Source: Volvox africanus (taxonomy: Eukaryota > Chlorophyta > Chlorophyceae > Chlamydomonadales > Volvocaceae). Taken from it: 64,000 nucleotides of DNA. Where the stretch lies: NCBI GenBank assembly GCA_030268105.1, contig BSDZ01000046.1, positions 62,001 through 126,000 of the forward strand. The letters run 5' to 3'. The notes beneath the pieces are model-generated. The model made no database searches. It was given only the letters and a program-made list of their open reading frames with translations, and was not told the origin of the DNA. Both the position numbers and the translations under genes were made by a program. Shown here one piece after another: positions 59,503 through 64,000 of this stretch (position 1 is the stretch's first letter; every line of letters begins with the position of its first letter).

Positions 59503-61521
59503 AGGCGGCATCCATATGCCTACCCATTTGTTGCCTCGACCGGGTGCCTCAGGAATTAATTCCTAGCAATCAGCATCACAATTGTACGGGCGAAAATAAT
59601 CCAATGGAACGATTGAGCCAGTTTGAATACTTGTCGTTCAGATACGCTATAGATTCGAAGCTAGCATGAACACAGGCAAGGGCGTGTGTGTGGGTTATGT
59701 ACATCTGGTTGGTCACACATGTGCAGAGGCTAAGGTTTCAGCATGCCCGTACATGTGGCAGGGTGGATTCCCGATGCGGATGGAGCTTGCTCTGGTGTTG
59801 GTTTTGCAGACATATACAATGAATCACTTCTGCGCTGTATGTTAGCACACCAGCTATGGACAGGCGGAAAGCAACTGCGTGGACTCATGCGTGTCGTTGA
59901 GCATTAGACTACGTGTGTATCAGGCCTTGGCGCATGCTCTTTCACGCTTCGATGCCTTTGATTTTCCTTCAAACAGACTTATTATCGAACACGTTTCACT
60001 GGAAAATAAGCGCGTGGAAGGGAGATGCCACGAGAGAACTGTGCGTGTGGGGGCGTTGACGCGCGGCGGGCAGCAGCTGGGGCGCAATCAGTTGGGGCTC
60101 AGCCATATGGGCGCTTGCCAGGAGCCTCTTTGTCCGACACCATGGATCCGGCGCGATCCATGCACCCAGCGCACTTGTGAAGCGTATGGAGCTTGCTGTG
60201 TCGTTGATTATGCAGTTTTATTCATTGTATATGCGCTGTATGCACAACGAGCTATGGGTAGCCGGAGATGAACCGTTCAAATAAATGCATGTTGGGCATT
60301 AGACTACGTGTGTATGAGGCCGGATGGCCGTGTCTATTTATACATTGATCAGGACGTATTCACATACGGCTGGTAGAGGATGCCACGGCATGGGAACAGT
60401 GACATCCACGACATTGTACGCCTGATGGCTGGTGCGTGCTCGTGCCTTCATGCATATCTAAGTTGTGGAGGGGCTGCAGGCTGAATGTGTGTGTATGTTT
60501 GTGTATGATACGTTCACGTTCACTGTTTGGAAACTAGTTTGATAAGCCTCACCCCGCCGTTCGTATGGCCTATGGGTATGTGTTTATACCCCTTCACGTG
60601 ATATATTGATGACGAGCATGTGAACCATTCAGCTGTGTTGACTGCATTACCGAGCTACTAGAGCTGTGTAAACATCTTGCCGTATCCGTTAATTGTGTAG
60701 GCGTGTACTCAGACAGGAAGGGCACAGAAAACTGAAACATAATGACATCTTGTCACACTGTAGGGGCTACGCAGCAAATATGGAATTATTGACGAGGGTC
60801 TGAGCTCAGGGTGTGTGTGGTTAAGAAAGTTACATGAAACACAAACAGAATTATGAAAGTACCAATCACGATATAGTACAAAACAAAGGTATCAGAGTCT
60901 GCCCAATTAAGGGTGGTATCGAAAGACACCGAATATGAATTCAAAGCCCCATATACATGTTTCGTTCCAGGGACAGGCAAAGTGTCCAAGGAAGCTCCCA
61001 AGGATCCTGGATCGCGTGTTTCTGGGGTCGTAACCCTCCATGTGGTGGGGTTTCTTTACCTCGCACCCATTACTCCTCCATTGCACAAACAGGGACAATC
61101 AAGACGTCCCGGCCAAAGCCACTCCGGCGGCTAAGGCCCCCCCTTTGTCCCAGCCAAAGCCGCTCCAGCGGCTAAGGCCCCCCTTTTGTCCCAGCCAAAG
61201 CCGCTCCGGCGGCTAAAGCCCGCTTCTTTTTGCCACTCGTTACACAAGCAAAGGACAATACGTCCCAGCCACAGCCGCCCTGGAGGCAGAGCCCCCGACC
61301 AGTCCACACCAGGGCATTAAATCTGCGTGGAAAGGGTTTGTTAGTCAGTAAGGACATGTCTAATTATTATCGTAAGAACTGAGCGACACAATAAAACAGG
61401 CAGGCCAAGTCCCACACTTACCTTCTGATGACTAACATTAAGCCCTGATAAGATGCATGCAATCCCCCCTTTGTTTCCCTTGCTCCACCCCTCACTCCAC
61501 ATATTCCTTCGGCATGCGCAT

Positions 61522-62502
61522 CTAGTTGTTGTTCTCAAGTCTGCTATATGCGACTTGCAAGTGTTCGAAGGCTTTGAAGGCCAACACCCTGTGTTGCCCA
61601 CCGAGCAGGTGACGGTGTGGGTTCACCTGCCACCTGAGCCTGTCGTACACAGCCTTCCGTCCCTGGGTTTTGAACTTTTCCGGAGCAAGCTGGAAGATGA
61701 GACGGTCGCCAAGTGCCTCATCTTCCAGATTGCTAAATGTGATCACCCACTCAACCACATCCGCATTTGTAAGCCCCTCAGTGGGTATGACGACATGGCT
61801 CACGTGGCCCAACCCGTTTTCTGCACTTTGGGTATCTCCGCTTTCGGCCACGTCCCTCTCGTGGCACACCACATTATCCGCACTTTGGGTATCTCCGCTT
61901 TCGACCACGTGCCTCTCGTGGCACACCACGTTATCCGCACTTTGGGTATCTCCGCTTTCGGCCACGTCCCTCTCGTGGCACACCACGTTATCCGCACTTT
62001 GGGTATCTCCACTTTCGGCCACGTCCCTCTCGTGGCACACCACATTCTCCGCACTTTGGGTATCTCCGCTTTCGGCCACGTCCCTCTCGTGGCACACCAC
62101 ATTATCCGCACTTTTGGTATCTCCGCTTTCGGCCACGTCCCTCTCGTGGCACACCACGTTATCTGCACTTTGGGTATCTCCGCTTTCGGCCACGTCCCTC
62201 TCGTGGCACACCACGTTATCCGCACTTTGGGTATCTCCGCTTTCGGCCATGTGCCTCTCGTAGTTAACCTCACTCTCATAATTGCCGATATGGACCACTG
62301 GCACCTCGTGGTCGATTTTGCTCTTGATGCTCTGCGCATCCTGGTGTTGGAACACAGACACCTCATAGTCAAACCCATCACTTTTGGTCCTATTTTTCCA
62401 GGGCTGAACTTCATGGTCAGGCTCACTGACGTCTGCCTCGTTGGGTATCTCCATAGGAACGACTGTCTGAGAACCCATAATCCAGCCAGATATTTGCTGC
62501 AT
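61522..62502 (-). CDS. 19-residue-repeat J-like protein, D2 copy (8 repeats)
   Basis: 326 residues from the ATG, eight repeats in the order H, D, D, D, D, D, H, D. It is the only copy with changes near the J-like end: VITFSNLEDE for VITLSKLEDE, and QHRVLAF for QHRALAF. The bases after the stop also differ, with catatgcc changed to catattcc. All changes seen alter amino acids on this strand, so there is no sign of strong selection on the C-terminus, but the frame is still intact. Confidence 0.5.
   Translation of the reverse strand: MQQISGWIMGSQTVVPMEIPNEADVSEPDHEVQPWKNRTKSDGFDYEVSVFQHQDAQSIKSKIDHEVPVVHIGNYESEVNYERHMAESGDTQSADNVVCHERDVAESGDTQSADNVVCHERDVAESGDTKSADNVVCHERDVAESGDTQSAENVVCHERDVAESGDTQSADNVVCHERDVAESGDTQSADNVVCHERHVVESGDTQSADNVVCHERDVAESGDTQSAENGLGHVSHVVIPTEGLTNADVVEWVITFSNLEDEALGDRLIFQLAPEKFKTQGRKAVYDRLRWQVNPHRHLLGGQHRVLAFKAFEHLQVAYSRLENNN
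61804..62259. repeat. 57-bp coding minisatellite, 8 copies
   Basis: Eight units, the same number as in D1 but with a different variant order, so units have been changed or exchanged since the D duplication. Confidence 0.95.
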
Positions 62503-64000
62503 GGACGGCAACCTAAGTTGCCAGCACAGCACCTTCGGCTGCAGATGCACCGCGGTCGAAGAGAGAAATATGGTCCTGCGGCAATGGGCGAAAAATTAAT
62601 TTTCTGTGACTTAAAATGGTTCAGGCTTTGACCTTGACCGTGAGGCGGCGGCGGCATCCCAATCACAAACAGCTACAACGCAAGGAAAGCTGCCCATATA
62701 GTTAATTTTTAATTAAGCTTAGCAAAGACATCGGTGGAGTCAGCCACGAAAATTGGAAAAGGCTCGAGCGTACCTTGGGTAGAAGACCTCGAAGCATGTC
62801 CGCGCCAGGTAGAAGATTCCACTGAGCATGGCTTTTAGGACGGGCCTAGCGACACAGCTCATGGTATCCGAATCCACGCAAACAAGCAAGCCTATCCAAA
62901 GACCAGGTGTGCTTGCAGCTTAAGGCTGCGGTGTGCGTATGTTGAAAGTCAAGTTGGATAGAGATAGAGTGTGCAGAGCAGGTAGCAGTAAACAACGTTG
63001 CATTTAAAACGCTGTAGTGAGAAAATGCTCACTGAACGGCCTAAGTAGCAAAAGTTTGATGAAAGTACGGCGGAGAGTGTACCTCCATGATAATCTGCCC
63101 TGCCAGGGGCTTCTTTACATCTGTGAGAAACTTTGAGGTATTTCGTTGCTTACGGAAAGCTTTCAATCAATCCACGGTCATGATGGCACAGGGAAGTTAT
63201 GTGCATTCAGTACTAAGCTGGAATCACGGCCAGTAGCATCTGAGGACGACGCGAAGTTGAACCTCTTTTTAATAACTGAAACATGGGAAATGACAGGGTC
63301 TATTACTGCATCTGAAAAGGGCAAACCACCTCCTGGCTTTCTGAGAACCACAATTCCGAAGCAAACTTGATACGAAGTCGCACATGTACATGGAAGTATA
63401 TGAACTATAATCACATTACTGTAGACATAATACAGGACACAGAATAGAATACACATATGTTTTGTAGGTTCCTTTGGAAGGCTTAGGGTTACTGCCCCGG
63501 GGAAGAACACTGCTTGCCAATACATACTGCCTTCCGCGCATGCATGGCGCCGGCATGATGCTCGATGTAAATTACATTACTCCAACGCGATGAACACCCG
63601 GGATAGATCTCGCTCAGAACCTCGCTCTGGCAACCAGTCACCTTCGCGATGCCCACCCGTTCGTTGGAGCTTTGCGCCCCACCCTAGCTGAGACCTGTTA
63701 TGGCTTCGTCCAACACCTCCGTCTACTGCCTCCCCTTGGTCCGTAGCCCTTCTGCCCGGTCGCCTGACAACTGCCGCACCCATTCACACCATCCCCGCAC
63801 ATGCAGCCCGTCTGGCGAGCTAAATAACGCATAATAGATTGGGGCATAACAAATTCACCACGCAACCAAATTTTGACACGAAACAATCCAACAAACACGA
63901 CGTGTTTTTTGTCCCGAGACACTCTGATTATGACTCCAGGGGGACACGTTGTGCTTAGGGCACACTGCCACACTAATTCAATGGTCAATGGTTGCACTTC

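Larger units (their letters stand above)
59503..64000. repeat. Diverged macrosatellite block D2, cut by window end
   Basis: Copy of 49334-53831. It starts where cttaaaggcggcatcc leaves the satellite-derived segment. Differences from D1 are few and scattered. It carries an open frame at 59879-60271 matching 49710-50102, and R2 at 60869-61015. Confidence 0.93.

Overview
The window looks like nuclear DNA of a eukaryote, most plausibly a protist or microalga. Genes are sparse, splice-site-like sequences border several coding fragments, base composition is near balanced, and most of the 64 kb is tandem or segmental repeat. No tRNA, rRNA, operon or CRISPR was found. A 1.4-kb AT-rich insert of bacterial origin, with Rickettsiales-like gene remnants, fits a host with a history of intracellular bacteria. 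Eustigmatophyte algae are one known example, but the species cannot be fixed from this sequence.

Positions 1-36770 are one macrosatellite. The full unit is about 6.4 kb. It carries, on the minus strand, an intact reading frame for an acidic protein with 6-10 copies of a 19-residue repeat (57 bp) and a C-terminus resembling a J domain whose HPD motif reads NPH. Inside the array lie a 1.9-kb piece holding only that gene and three 3.7-kb units lacking it. Both follow from recombination between two 147-bp direct repeats inside the full unit. Copies are nearly identical; about ten differences were seen by eye over 4.3 kb between the first two.

Positions 36771-43699 are mostly single copy. They hold a few exon-like stretches, a frameshifted gene for a Tyr/Asp-rich secreted or membrane protein (40754 to about 42150), and the bacterial insert (42161-43543). 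The insert contains an IS630-family transposase with three in-frame stops and the C-terminal part of a signal peptidase I gene (lepB). It is bracketed by imperfect 125-130 bp direct repeats.

Positions 43700-64000 hold two copies of a larger composite of about 10.2-10.8 kb. Each has an X block (43700-48267 and 54532-58916) with exons of a degraded arylsulfatase-type gene on the minus strand and a CAGGGC hexamer array (30 versus 6 copies). Each also has a D block (49334-53831 and 59503-64000), a diverged version of the macrosatellite unit with its own copy of the repeat-protein gene. A 44-bp stretch left of the second X block matches 40321-40364, so the second composite joins 40.36 kb to 43.70 kb and omits the bacterial insert.

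No genes here can be shown to work in a common pathway. The main story is genome structure: a recombining macrosatellite that carries a repeat-protein gene, beside a decaying bacterial insertion and a duplicated sulfatase remnant.
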